Positions 23,826 through 35,673 of a stretch of DNA of 64,000 nucleotides are shown here, in pieces. The translations under genes were made by a program, and so were the position numbers. The stretch comes from Solanum dulcamara (Eukaryota; Streptophyta; Magnoliopsida; Solanales; Solanaceae). The stretch lies in assembly GCF_947179165.1 (NCBI RefSeq), contig NC_077245.1, forward strand, positions 44,718,786 through 44,782,785. The letters run 5' to 3'. The notes beneath the pieces were generated by a model that was not told the DNA's origin, did no database searches, and saw only the letters and a list, made by a program, of their open reading frames with translations. Within the stretch, counting starts at the first letter, position 1, and each line of letters starts with the position of its first letter.

Positions 23826-25010
23826 TATACGACAAATGATCTAGCTCTCTACACTCATATCACCCTTAGAAATATCGGCTGAAAAGTAGAGATCGGCTAC
23901 CTCGATGGAAAAACTCATCTGCAAACCATCTCGGCCTTCACTCAGACCAGTACTAGAATCAATCTGATGGTGTTGATCACCCTCTAATGTGAAAAAAGAG
24001 GCCTGAAAGGGACAACTGGAATGGCCCTACTAAAATCTATGGCGAGATCTATCATAGGATTCCCAAGGTCTAAAGTGGCGTCTATCATGACTATCCTCCT
24101 ATCTAACTCTCTTGATGCTTCTCTTTTGGGCCTTCCAATAGAGCGGCTCGAGCGTGCGGGCATGGTCTACCACCTCTAGAAATGAGAGGCCCACTGATAC
24201 TAAAGACTGAGTCTCAATTCATATCTAGAGCCTTAATCCCCTGATGAAGCACTAAACTCTTTCCTCTTCAATAGGTAATATCATGTCAGAATGCCTGGAG
24301 AGCTCATAGAATTGGGCCTCATACTATAATATTGTCATAGAACCCTACTCCAACCATGAAAACCGATCTCGAAGCTGATCTCTGACACTCCTGGGGATAA
24401 ATTGGGTCTTAAAATTCAGCCCATATGACCGATAGAGACACAACTGGCATGGTTTCTAAGTATGTATGCCACCACTGCCTGGCGGGACTATCTAGTTGAT
24501 AAGAGGTAAAGTCATCTTCTTAAGACTCTACTAAACCTAAGATTTGTAGCCGTTCACGGAAAATAAGTAGAAACATATGGGCAACCTCACCTACAACCCT
24601 AGAAAATCTTAGTGGTGATAGTGTAAGAAACACCCCGAGCATCTTCTTCTCCTAGAGTCCATGACATCGTGCAAATCTTCAGGTTGAGTGGCCGGTGCCG
24701 GTGGCTATTGAACAACTGGTGCCGCTGGTGCAGGCTGGTCCTGTAGTACCAGAGTGGCGGGAGATGGGGCCTACTGTATACCCCCAATAGCAGCTAAAAT
24801 CTGGACAAATATCGCTTGTAAACCTGGAGCTGCAGCTAGCTCGAGCAGTGGCTAGGATGCTCCCGGGCCTACTTGCTTCTGATGTACTACAACTACTGGT
24901 GGCTCCACATCCAGATTGAAGTCTATTCTCAGTCCCGAGTTGGTGCTACATCCTTTTCATAACCCTGTAGTCAGCTTCTGCCTACAATGCACGTACGGTC
25001 TTGGCATGAC
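23826..25010 (-). pseudogene. Element A gag (decayed)
   Basis: Minus strand, between the leader near 25010 and the protease. A zinc knuckle remnant at about 23826-23886 reads ECRELDHLSYMCPQC, with a stop just upstream where the first Cys pair would lie. The N-terminal part (24680-24960) is a proline- and alanine-rich stretch matching the B gag fragment at 27673-27995. Many stops are present. Confidence 0.65.
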
Positions 25011-25141
25011 AATAATAAAAAAGAGACACATTCCTAAAGACATCCTGTATCCTCTCGAGGATAAGTCACGGACGTCTCTGCACTGATCCGCAGGACTCTA
25101 CTAGACGTTAGCTTTATACAGGTGAGACTGGTGAACCTGGG

Positions 25142-25153
25142 GCTCTGATACCA
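25142..25153 (-). other. Element A primer-binding site (tRNA-Met)
   Basis: The minus strand is TGGTATCAGAGC, a perfect 12-bp match to the plant initiator tRNA-Met primer site. It lies 3 bp inside LTR2. Confidence 0.85.
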
Positions 25154-25156
25154 ACT

Positions 25157-27672
25157 TGTTAGGACACAATTTCTTAGGTCATGATGGTGCCTTTTATGAC
25201 TACTAGAGGCAAGCCGACCCATATACCGAAATTGTAAGTAATGGGATGTCAGGTTTGAAGACCAGCAATCTAATCTAAACCAGTAACACAATAATAAGAG
25301 CATACAATAAACGGGCGGAAGCAACTAAATATATATATACAACAAAATGATCTTTTTCTATAGCTAAGGAGCCGAACATAAGTAAGCTGGACCACAGACT
25401 TTGACCGGGTATCTATAGTTAAGGGATTGTACGGAACTAGAATCAGCGACCAACCATTCTTCATGGGGAGACCCCCAAACTAAGTGTCATCAATACACCC
25501 CTCCAGCCCAAACCAAATATAACCCGAGTCATCGAGAAAATGCCCCAAAATCAAGAAACGAGTGATATAGGATCGATAGGTTAATAAGGTGTTATGGAGG
25601 TAAGGTCACAAGTTGATTTACTGCCTAGATAAGGCTTAGACTATCAGACTCAAGTCTGCTATATCATCCTATAGGGAACTAACCGTCCGTAATGAAGTCG
25701 GACAAGGTCTAAGGCCCAAAGACATCAAAATCGTGCATGTTTAAGGCAATACTAGTCTAAGCCTACACTAAGGAAAAACATGCTTCCAAACATATTACCA
25801 CAAGCACAACATTCATCACAGGATAGGAACAACCAACAACCATATGAGTCATGCTTACATAGTCCAACAATTACATAAAATAAGGCCTAGGATATGGATT
25901 CTAGGAATTTAGCATGCTTGGCATCCAAACCCTTCAAACTTATACAAATTAATGTACAATTTCCTAAACATGCTCAGTCTTATGAGGGGAAAACCGTAAC
26001 CTACCTGAAAGCCAATAATGAGCGCTCCAACTCATGAAATCAGAGATTTTCCCTTTCAAAAAGCCTCTGAATGCTGTCACACTATCAACAATGGAATCAC
26101 AACATTAATACAGTCGTTATGACACTAAAATTATCAAATTCGGAGATGGACCAATTTCGGGGTCTAAAATGGGAAATGTGGGACCGACATACAAAATTCT
26201 GGAATTGACCCCAAAAATAGGTTATAAACATCACCCTAAGCTCAAAATCAATTTGATGAATAGTATGGGGTTGGGAAACTACGCAAAATGACCATGCAAC
26301 GAAAATTCATAATATTTGAGCTAAAAGATGAAAAGGGCAACAACTTTGATCAACTATTTCTCATAAACAACACACCGACGACCCAAACCAAATATACCAT
26401 AGTGATACTTATGAAAACCCTCACAATCTAGCCTCAAAATTACTAAAAATGGAGCTACATTGGCCAAGTTATAATTCTCCAAAGTTCAACAAATATTCAC
26501 TCTCAAAAATAACTAAATTAGTGGCTAATTACTCATGTTTACCTCAAAAAAAGATTTCCTTCAAGTTTTCAAGCTCACCACTGGATTCCCTATGAAATTC
26601 CCTTGACGTTGGACCTTTGAATCGCCAAATTTGAGTAAGATACAAAAGAGAAGTCAAAGATGAATCTTTGAATATGAGCTGAATTCATCCTTGGTCTTTA
26701 TTAAAAGACCAGAACATTGGTCTTCGCGAATGTAGATATAGTGCTCCGCGAATGCAGAGGCCAAGAATCTTGGCCTTCACGAATGCGTCCAAATGCCCGT
26801 AATCACAGAGGCAAAGAACTTAAGTGTTCGCGAACGGGGCCAAGGCTTCGTGAACGCAGAGACCAACTTCATGGACCTCCGCGTACGCGGCCATGTCTCC
26901 ACGATTGTAGAGAAAAAACTCATGGACCTCCATAAACGTGGACAAGGGCCTATGACCGGAAAGGGAAATTGGTGTTGATCCAGATATCAGCTAAAAGCTG
27001 GGTTTTCACCAAGATCAACTACTCCGATGGGGTGCTCAAAATTCATCCGAAATCTCATGCGCATAAATGAGATATGCTACCCCACCAAATTCGATATTAT
27101 GAACTCAATGGCATAGCCAAAATTTCCATACGAGGTTGTTACGACTGAAAGTGGGTCCCATAACCAAGGGCCATTTTGAGTTAAATTCCATAACTGGGCC
27201 TTGGAATTAGACCAGAATCCTCGGAAAGCTCACAAAGGGTCATTCTAGACCAAACTCAACATTTTGGAACTAACTGCACTGTCAACATTTTCATCCGAGC
27301 GTATTTTCCAAGAATATTGACCAAAGTCAACTATAGATCAAATTTTAAAGGCAAAAGTGCCAAATGGTTTTAAACTCATACCGATTGCCTCGGTACTCAT
27401 GCCGACCATGCTACTAGCTTAATTTGGCCATTTCAGAGCTGATCGAATCATCAGAATTCTGTTTTGAGGTAATTTCCTAAAATTGTGACCAAAGTTAACT
27501 TTTTAAGTTATAAAAGATCCAAAATAGGGAAATGGGCCTAAAACCCAAACGAACGACCAAGAGACCAAAAAGTCATTGCTAGCATATCATAAATGACTTG
27601 GGTTCGCTGGAGGAAAATTCTAAATGATGGAATGAATATTTGAATTTAAAAAGGACCTAGAGGGTTATTACA
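25157..27672 (-). mobile_element. LTR2 (5' LTR of element A, minus orientation)
   Basis: Starts TGTTAGGACACA and ends GGGTTATTACA (plus reading), 2516 bp. It is homologous to LTR1 across most of its length, but its palindromic region (26710-26960) is built on TTCGCGAA and CCGCG words (GTTCGCGAAC at 26826-26835, CCGCGTACGCGG at 26879-26890) rather than TCGCTTAAGCGA. The next base on the right begins the gag of a second copy. Confidence 0.75.
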
Positions 27673-28185
27673 TCGGCTGAGAGGTAGGTGCCGGTGGCTG
27701 CTGAACAAGAGGTGCCTCTGGTGCAGGCTAGTCCTGCAACACTGTAGCGACAAGAGCTAGAGCCTGCTGTACACCCCCAATCACAGCCAAAATCCAAGCG
27801 AACATCTCTTGTAAGCCCATAGCCTTATGACTCGGGTGGTGACTGGGCTGGTCCTGGGCCAACCAATTGTTGATGTAATGGAGCTACTGGTGGATCTACC
27901 TTTGGCTCCAGAGTTTAGTCTCGATCACGGGCTGGTGCTGCAGCCCTGGCATGACACTGAGGTCGACTTCTAACTCCAGCACGCATGCGAGCCATCCTAG
28001 AAGAGAGTGGAATAAGTAAGATTTCCAGAAATTAATAAGACACACACTAAACAATAGGATACAAAATAGACACATTCATAAAGACATCCTTTAGCCTCTC
28101 GAAGATAAGTTATGGATATCTCCGCATCAATCCACAGGACTCTACTAAACGTTAGCTTTGTACTAGTGAGACTGGTGAACCTGTG
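27673..28185 (-). pseudogene. Element X/B gag start and leader
   Basis: This segment is homologous to 24680-25141 of element A: GGTGCCGGTGGCT, TGCAGGCT-GTCCTG, CACCCCCAAT and the GACTGGTGAACCTG leader end. On the minus strand gag begins at the ATG at 27993-27995 (MARMRAGVRSRPQCHARAAA) and hits a stop a few residues later. Homology begins right where LTR2 ends, as expected if A inserted into this gag. Confidence 0.65.
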
Positions 28186-28197
28186 GCTCTGATACCA
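28186..28197 (-). other. Element X/B primer-binding site (tRNA-Met)
   Basis: The minus strand is TGGTATCAGAGC, a perfect match, 3 bp from LTR3. Confidence 0.85.
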
Positions 28198-28200
28198 ACT

Positions 28201-28696
28201 TGTCATGACCTAATTTGTCAGGTCATGATGGAGTCTACTATGACCCATAAGTAGGCAAGCCGACCCATATCACGAGTGTACTTAACAAACAAAGAGAAAG
28301 AATAGCAAACAAAGAGCAAGAATCTAATTAAATTTGTCAAGCTCCCATAAACCCGACGCTTATGCATAAGTATAATGTAAACCACTTGAACGGACTCCCA
28401 TAAGCCCGACAGGTGTAAGGATAGCTGAACTAAAAGGAACTGAGTCAAAGGATTCCCACAATATCACCCACTTTTCCAGACTTAAAATTGACCATCCCAG
28501 AAGCCTAAATCTTTAACCCAACACTGAGGGTAAATGAGTACCTGCATCGAAGATTTCTCAGGGAATCAGGAATAAAACCACGTGTAAGATAGACCAAGAA
28601 CTTCAGTTGGGTAATTGTAGCTAATAATTCGACACGAATAATCTCGACCACGGACTTCAACCGGGTAATTGTAGCCAAGGGTTCGAACACAGGTAA
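28201..28696 (-). mobile_element. LTR3 (5' LTR of X/B), first part
   Basis: Starts TGTCATGACCTAATTTGTCA and matches the start of LTR1. It carries an internal deletion relative to LTR1 and is cut by element C after GGTAA. Its text resumes at 37943. Confidence 0.75.
28692..28696. repeat. Left target-site duplication of element C (ggtaa)
   Basis: GGTAA directly precedes the TGTAAGACCCC start of element C and recurs at 37938-37942. Removing C plus one copy gives ACACAGGTAAGCTAGA, as in LTR1 near 18150. Confidence 0.9.
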
Positions 28697-30964
28697 TGTA
28701 AGACCCCGTAAGTCAAAAAGTTGGAACCAAAGAGGAAAGTCTCAAAATTTCAAAGCCATCTATGTGAGCGAGCCCCTATATGACTCATAGGTCCTTAGAC
28801 GACTCATAAGTTTGGGTTGTACAGAGACCCTTCGAGAAGATAAATTGGATTCTCCCCCTCAGGAGAGGTTTTGCAACCTTCCAAGATGAGTTATCCTCCA
28901 GAAGATGGGTCATAAAAACCCCTCGTAGGCTAAGTTCAGAGGTCGAGTCTCAAAGATCTCTCAGGGCCAAGTCTATGATCTAAATAAATGGGTCATTTAA
29001 TTAAGGATGGGTTGTATACACGAGTCGTTCATAAACTTCATAGGCTTGACTTTTGCAGGTTTTGGGCACCAGCAGGACGAGCCAAGGAAATGAGTCATTT
29101 CCTTGAGAATGGATTATTTACACGAGTCATTCCCAAACTTCAGAGACTATGTTTTAGGCCTTTTTCTCAGGCCTTCAAGATGGGTCATTTGTACGACTCA
29201 TTATTACGACAATGACCCATATAGGGGTCCCGTAGGGCTAATTTTCTAGATTTAATGAATGGCAATTATGTCATTTCCAAAGTTTGGTTCAATGAACCTA
29301 GACACTTTTATGGCCAAGTTCAGTCTAAAAACACCCTTCTCTTTAAGACCCCCCCTTCTATTCAATTCATTCTCTCAAAAACTTCTAAGGCAAGAACTCA
29401 CAAGTCTCCTCAAGATTTCTCTCCAAAATTCAAGCTTAGGTTTCCAACTTCTTAAAGGCTCTTCTTCAATTCCTAGTGAATTCAAGCAAGGTATGTGGGT
29501 TTTCATCTATGGGTCCTTCCACCCATGGAGCCGAAATATTTTCTCAACCTAGTATTTCAATTGGAAATGATGAAATCTTAAGGGCTTTTACATGATGACT
29601 TTAAATGCATAGATTATGATATAGTTGAAGTTTTTTTACATATATTAATCGATATTGACTCTTGATTTCATGAAGTTATGATGTTATTAAAGTGCCTATA
29701 TGAAGGCTTGAAAGAGTTTTAAGTCATAAATGGCAGGTTATTTATGAAGGTATCTTTTATGAATTTTCATTAGTCCCATGCATGCAAGAGTCTTTTAAAG
29801 GCATTGAAAGGTTTTCACGAAATGAACCCACCTAGTTTCTTATCATGAAGTAAAGTTGAAATGAAATTTGAATCTAATGAATGTTATGAAGTAAATGTGT
29901 ATGTTTGGGAGTCTTTATGAAATGATTGATTGATGAAGGGCTTCTTACCCAAGTAAGGTTTAAAATGTGAAAGGACAATTCTCGTATTGAATCAAATGAA
30001 AGATTTTAATGAGCTATTCCACCGATTGATGTTTTTATGTTAAAGTTATATAATAGTTTTACTATATTGATGTTTAAATGTTACTCCATGGGACTTGAAC
30101 TAGCACCGAATATAACATGTAGATGGGGGATCAACGGAAAGGGTCCTTAAGTAAAGTCTTATGTTGCATTAACTATGTGTCACCAAAGAGGCCTTCGTCG
30201 GCTATTTTAGGCTAGTGGATCCACAATTCGCCCTTAAAGTTAAATTAATGAAATGAATGTAAAGTTGATGGAGTTCTACTCGGTAAGTAGTCTCCCTGTT
30301 CCAACGTAGGGGGTTACGTTGGATTCTATGTAATAGCTCGCATGGTTTTAAACGTCGGTTAAGGTCGTTTCCAACAAAATGAATTATTTTAAGGATTTCT
30401 ATGATGATTTCCCATGCATGCATTCACTTATGCATATTGCCTATACATGTCTCTCTTTTATGTTCTTCATTTCATAGTACACTCACATACTTAGTACATT
30501 CAAAGTACTAACGCATACTTTTGCCTACTTGATATCAACATATAGGGACCGGTGTTGCTCTACACTCTTCTCCCTGTGGCTAAGTTGAGCATTGAAGGCT
30601 AATAGTTTGGTGAGTTCCCATGTTTCGGGAATGACACTCCTATCTTATCTAGCTTATGTTATGTTTAGACGTTTAAATTAAGATAGGTATTTTTTTGACT
30701 TAATCTTGAGGGTGAGTTAGGAACATGTCTTAGCCCCTACCAAATCTAAATGTAGAGGGTATTGTTGGACATAGTCAAAGATGTTATGTTTTTTTGACTC
30801 TTATTAACATGAATTCCCTTAGACCTTGTTTCCCTCATGTTTTCCGTTTGTTTTATTTATCATTAGCAATGAAATGCTTGATGAATGCCATGAGGCTTGG
30901 GTGAGGTACCTTCGAGTGTCCTACTTGTTATGTCATGTCTTGTCCCTAGGCATGGGTCATGACA
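28697..30964 (+). mobile_element. Element C 5' LTR (2268 bp)
   Basis: Starts TGTAAGACCCCG and ends GGGTCATGACA. It pairs with 35674-37937; by eye the two are roughly 85-90% identical, with small indels. The promoter-proximal inverted repeat ATGGGTC..GACCCAT spans 29180-29220 and runs into CCATATAGG, the likely TATA site. A C/T-rich leader with AAGACCCCCCCTTC follows. Confidence 0.9.
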
Positions 30965-30969
30965 AATTT

Positions 30970-30981
30970 TTTTATCAGAGC
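30970..30981 (+). other. Element C primer-binding site (tRNA-Met), decayed
   Basis: TTTTATCAGAGC matches TGGTATCAGAGC at 10 of 12 positions, 5 bp after the 5' LTR end. Confidence 0.7.
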
Positions 30982-31179
30982 ATGAGGTTTTGAAATATTC
31001 CCCGGAGTCCAACATACCGCACCAAATAGGATCTTATTCATGGTTGTGAAGCGCGCCACTACTATGAATGAGAGACTATGCGATGTTTAAGAGGGTTTTC
31101 ATTTCTTTCAATTCATGTCATGTACTAGAGTGTCCTAAGATTTCTTCTAATTAACGACTTATTTTATGTTCTTTAGATA

Positions 31180-32060
31180 ATGCCTCGTGGAAGAGCACCT
31201 CCAAGAGCATGGGTTGACGATGAAGACCAAGCTCCTCCAGCTCTGGATATCCCACTTCATGAGAAAGGTGTAACTCATGCTGAGTTTCACAACATCATTG
31301 CATTATTGGCTCAAGTTGTAACCCACCAAGGGTATCAAGGTGGACCTCCTCCTCAAATGTAAAATTTAGCCTCTCAGATTCGGGATTTTCAAAGCATGAA
31401 TCTGCCCGAGTTCGATGGTTCTAAATTTGATGAGGACCCTATGGATTTCATTGATAAGGTGTACCGGATCGGGGCAATCATGGGTGTGACATATAATGAA
31501 AATGATGAGCTAGTAGCCTATCAACTCAATGGTGTGGCTCGACTATGGTATGGACAATGGGTTGTTGAAAGGGATGAAGAAACGGGACTGATAGAATGGG
31601 AAGAGTTTAACTATTTCTTGCTAGACCATTTCTTTCCATTCGAGCTTATGAAGGACAAGATCCAAGAGTTCATCAACCTCCATCAATGGAGTATGAGTGT
31701 GAGGGGGTGTGCCCACAAGTTCACAAAAATGTCCAAGTATGCTCTCTTTATAGTCTCCGCCCCCATGTAAGGATGAGTAAGTTTATTTTTGGCATCTCAA
31801 GCTTGGTGTCCAAGAGATAACATTTGTACCCAAGCTTTTCCCCCATGTAGGAAGTGTGGGAAGACCCACAAAAGGGAGTTCTTGGTGGGATCAAATGCAA
31901 GCTTTAAATACGGCAAGCCGAGTCATTATGCTCGGGATTATAGAGGTGGTGGTGGTGGTAGGACTCAAGGCCAAGTTGCTCATGGACAACAAGCTCAAGG
32001 GGGTGGCCAACGCACCAACCATTTCTATGCATTGCATGGGAGGCAAGAGGTCGAGGAAGC
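31180..32060 (+). pseudogene. Element C gag (decayed)
   Basis: An ATG at 31180 starts MPRGRAPPRAWVDDEDQAPP, typical of the basic/proline-rich Gag start in this lineage. A stop at 31360-31362 is followed by an open stretch at 31396-31770 (MNLPEFDGSKFDEDPMDFID, LNGVARLWYGQWV, FINLHQWSMSVRGCAHKFTK), the Gag core. After another stop, the nucleocapsid region begins at 31789. The zinc knuckle at 31900-31941 reads SFKYGKPSHYARDY: the His is kept, but the three Cys positions are Ser, Tyr and Tyr. Gag packages element RNA; this copy cannot make a full or zinc-binding protein. Confidence 0.8.
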
Positions 32061-32424
32061 ACCAAATGTTGTTACTGGTATGTTAAGGATCTTTACTTTT
32101 GATGTATATGCATTATTGGAATCGAGCGTAAACTTATCATTTGTTACCCCATTCTTAGCTAATAGGCTTGATATATTGCCCGAAATATTAGTAGAGCCTT
32201 ATTTGGTGTCTACACCTGTGGGTGAGTCTGTTATGGCTAAAAAGGTCTATAGGGCTTGTCCCGTGTCCATCTTGCATAAAGTCATTCCTTCTGATCTTCT
32301 AGAGATTGACATGGTAGATTTTGACATCATCCTTAGGATGGATTGGTTACATGCATCTTATGCTTTCAAAGATTGTAGGACTCATCGAGTCAAATTTTTA
32401 TTTCCAAATGAGTCCATTTTTTAA
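32061..32424 (+). pseudogene. Element C aspartic protease (active site lost)
   Basis: The frame continues from the nucleocapsid and contains IFTFDVYALLESSVNLSF. The expected active-site Asp-Ser/Thr-Gly (usually LLDSGAN) reads E-S-S at 32119-32127. Further on, VDFDIILRMDWLHA is the conserved C-terminal flank (usually ILGMDWL). A stop lies at 32422-32424. Protease would mature Gag-Pol in the particle, and the Asp-to-Glu and Gly-to-Ser changes should abolish that. Confidence 0.8.
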
Positions 32425-32442
32425 TGGGAGGGTCATGATTCG

Positions 32443-34132
32443 ATGGTGAAGGGTAGATTCATTTCTTGTCTCAAGGCTCAAAAATTAATTGCTAAAGGTT
32501 GTATTTACCACATAGTGAGAGTTAGGGATATTGACTCCAAAAGTTCTCCTCTTGAGTTGGTTCCCATGGTCAATGAGTTTTCCAATGTCTTTCTCGATGA
32601 CCTTCCCGATGTCCCTCCAGAAATAGAAGTTGATTTTGGTATAGATCTTCTCCCCCATACCCAACCTATCTCTATTTCTTCTTTCCGAATGGCCCCGGCG
32701 GAATTCAAAGAATTGAAGGAATAATTAAAAGAATTCTTAGAAAAGGTATTCATAAGGCCAAGAATTTTGCCGTGGGGTGCTCCCATTCTATTTGTGAGAA
32801 ATAAGGATGAGTTGCTTCGAATGTGCATAGACTATCGGCAATTGAATAAGGTGACTATTAAGAACAAGTACCCACTTCTTAGGAAAGATGACTTGTTTGA
32901 TTAACTACAAGGGGTGAGTCATTTCTCTAAGATTGACCTTCGGTTCGGCTATCACCAACTAAGGGTGAGGGAGTGCAACAGTCCCAAGACATCATTCCAG
33001 ACAAGGTATGATCACTTCGAGTTTGTGGTAATGCGTTTTGGATTGACAAATGCACCGTCAGTATTCATGGACCTAATGAATAGGGTGATCAAACCCCCCA
33101 CCTTGATAGTTTTGTTGTGGTGTTCATTGATGATGTTTTGATCTACTCTCGGAGTGAGGAAGAACATAAAGATCATTTGAGGGTTGTGCTCCAAACGTTG
33201 AGGGATAAACATTTTTTTGTAAAATTTAGCATGTGTGAGTTTTGGTTGAAGAAGGTGGCCTTTCTTGGTCACATAGTGTCCGGTGAGGGGATTAAGGTTG
33301 ATCCTAAGAAAATGTAGTCGGTCAAGAATTTGGCCTAGACTATTGTCTTCTTCGGACATTGGGAGCTTCTTGGGTCTAGCCGATTACTATAGAAGATTCA
33401 TTGAGGGGTTTTCTTCCATCTCATTTCCTATGACAAAGTTGACTTAAAAGAAGGTGGAATTCATATGGATGGATGAGTGTGAAAGGAGTTTCCAAAACCT
33501 TGAAAGATCGACTTACCTCCGCTCCTATTTTGACACTACCAAAAGGATTAGAGAGGTTTGTGGTTTATTTTGATTCTTTAAAGATTGGTTTGGGTTGTAT
33601 CTTAATGCAAAATGGTGATGTCATAGCCTATGCTTCTAGGCAATTGAAAGTGCATGAGCTTAACTACCCTACCCACGATCTTGAGTTGGCGAGCGTGGTT
33701 TTTTCTTTGAAAATTTGGCGGCACTACCTCTATAGAGTACATGTAGATGTGTATACCAATCATAGGATCCTTCAATATGCATTCACCCAAAAGGACCTCA
33801 ATCTAAGAAAAAAAAGGTGTTTAGAGCTCCTGGACTACGACATGAGTGTGCATTATCATCCGAGTAAAGACAATGTAGTTGCCGATGAACTTAGTATAAT
33901 GTCTATGGAGAGTGTGGCCCATGTTGATGAAGGAAAGAGAGAGTTGGTGAAAGTTGTCCACCGGTTAGCTAGATTAGAGGTCAAATTGTGCAGTACCGAT
34001 GATGGTGGTATAGTTCTCCAACATGGGTATGAATCCTCTTTGATAGTGGATGTCAAGTCAAAACAAGACCTTGACCCAACCCTTATCGAGTTAAAGAAGT
34101 TGGTAAAAGAAAAGAAGGTAGAGATGTTTTGA
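32443..34132 (+). pseudogene. Element C reverse transcriptase and RNase H (decayed)
   Basis: The linker at 32443-32724 contains VFLDDLPDVPPEIEVDFGID, then a stop. The fingers and palm at 32725-33141 contain [18 protein letters not shown] (a stop follows in LFD-stop-LQG), [15 protein letters not shown] and [18 protein letters not shown] one-base frame change near 33100 leads to the catalytic box [12 protein letters not shown] at 33117 onward. Thumb to 33317, then a stop. RNase H at 33473-34132 is one long frame with [20 protein letters not shown] and [14 protein letters not shown], but the first acidic motif reads VVYFDSLK. Domain order is standard Ty3/gypsy. Confidence 0.85.
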
Positions 34133-35430
34133 CAAGAGGAAGATGGGGTGTTATATTACTTCATAGAGAAACATATAATTCTACATACTTCATTCACCCC
34201 GATTCGACGAACATGTATCAAGACTTGAAAGAGTTGTACTAGTGGAGTGGCATAAAGAAGGACATAGCAAGGTTTGTATCCGAATGTCCAAATTGTCAAC
34301 AAGTGAAGGCCGAACATTAATGGACGGGTAGTCTAGCCTAAGATATTGAAATCCCTACTTGGAAATAGGAAAATGTTATTATGGATTTTGTAGTGGGTTT
34401 GCCTCATACTCAGGAGCGATATGATTCTATTTGGGTGATTGTTGATAGAATGACTAAGTTGGCTCACTTCCATCGGTTAAGACTTCCTATAAGGCCAGAG
34501 ACTATGCCAAGTTGTACATTCGGGAGTTACTAAGATTTTATGGTGTGCCGTTGTGCATTATTTTAGATCGTGGTACCCAATTCCCTTCTCACTTTTGGAG
34601 ATCGTTTCAAAAGGGTGTCGGTACTAAGATAAAGTTGAGCACTTCATTCCATCTTGAAATTGATGGTCAAGCCAAAAGGACCATTCGAACATTAGAGGAT
34701 ATGTTAAGGGCTTGTGTGTTGGAGTTTAAAGGAAATTGGGATGATCATCTATCGTTCATCGAGTTTGCCTATAATAATAGTTACCACTCGAGTATTGAGA
34801 TGGAGCCATTTGAGGCTTTGTTTGGGAGGTGTTGTAGATCCCCGGTTGGTTGGTTCAAAGTAGGTGATATGAACTTGCTGGGCACCGATTTGGTACTTGA
34901 TGCTTAAGAGAAGGTGAAGATCATTAGAGAAAGGTTGAAGATGGCTCAAAGTCATCAAAAGTCATATTCCGACATTAGAAGAAGGGATCTTGAGTTTGAG
35001 GTAGGTGATTGGGTGTATTTGAAGGTTTTACCCATGAAAGGTGTGGTTAGATTTGGTAAGAAGTGGAAATTGAGCCCTAGGTATATAGGGCCGTATAAAA
35101 TCTTGAGACGTGTGGGCAAGGTCACTTATGAGTTGGAGTTGCCATTGGAGATGGTCATGGTTCACCCGATATTTCATGAGTCTATGTTGAGAAAATGTGT
35201 GGGTGATCCTAGTTCCATTGTTCCTTTGGAAGTAGTGACTGTTGAAGAAAACTTGACCTATGAGGAAGCACCGGTTGAAATTTTAGACCAGCAAGTTAAG
35301 AGATTGATGAACAAAGAAATTGCATCTGTTAAAGTCCTTTGGAGGAATCAACAATTTTAAAGTGGTACATGGGAAGCGGAAATGGATATGATGAAACGTT
35401 ACCCTCATATTTTTCATTGTACTCAAATCT
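34133..35430 (+). pseudogene. Element C integrase and chromodomain (catalytic Glu to Lys)
   Basis: A decayed HHCC region lies at about 34190-34320 (CPNCQQVKAEH is kept after stops). The core starts with [11 protein letters not shown] near 34381 (first Asp); the frame at 34512-34907 contains CIILDRGTQF (second Asp) and EIDGQAKRTIRTLEDM, where the expected catalytic Glu of DD35E is Lys at 34674-34676. A GPY/F module at 34914-35160 contains WKLSPRYIGPYKIL, and a chromodomain at about 35240-35430 contains TYEEAPVEILDQQVKRL and VKVLWRN, then a stop, with GTWEAEMDMMKRYPH beyond it. The chromodomain is thought to guide insertion to heterochromatin. This copy should not integrate. Confidence 0.85.
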
Positions 35431-35658
35431 AAGGTACTAAGTTACTCATGCTCAATGTTTATGACTCCTATGTTTCAGTTTTCTTACGTCCTCATATGCA
35501 TGCATGTTCATGAAGTTAAATTTTAAAGTCATGTTTTACGCTAAGTTTAAAGATCTCATGTTTTATGCATTGCATGTCTCATTTTTTCATGTTGGGTTGC
35601 TAGTCCTCTTTTCGTGTCCTTCCTAAGATAAGTTAATCTTATTTGAGAACAAATATTT

Positions 35659-35670
35659 CCAAGGGGGAGA
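35659..35670 (+). other. Element C polypurine tract
   Basis: CCAAGGGGGAGA lies 3 bp before the 3' LTR start. Position and purine content fit the second-strand primer of gypsy elements. Confidence 0.75.
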
Positions 35671-35673
35671 TAT

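Noticed and set aside
26717..26978. Two overlapping plus-strand ORFs rich in Arg and Gly
   Set aside because: They lie in the palindromic region of LTR2 on the strand opposite the element; CG-rich motif repeats avoid stops.
29255..29552. Overlapping ORFs of 66 and 97 codons in the element C 5' LTR
   Set aside because: Located in the C/T-rich leader of the LTR; the matching place in the 3' LTR is not conserved as a frame.
33473..34132. 219-codon open frame (the longest in the window) considered as a host gene
   Set aside because: It is the RNase H domain and integrase linker of element C, within a broken pol.
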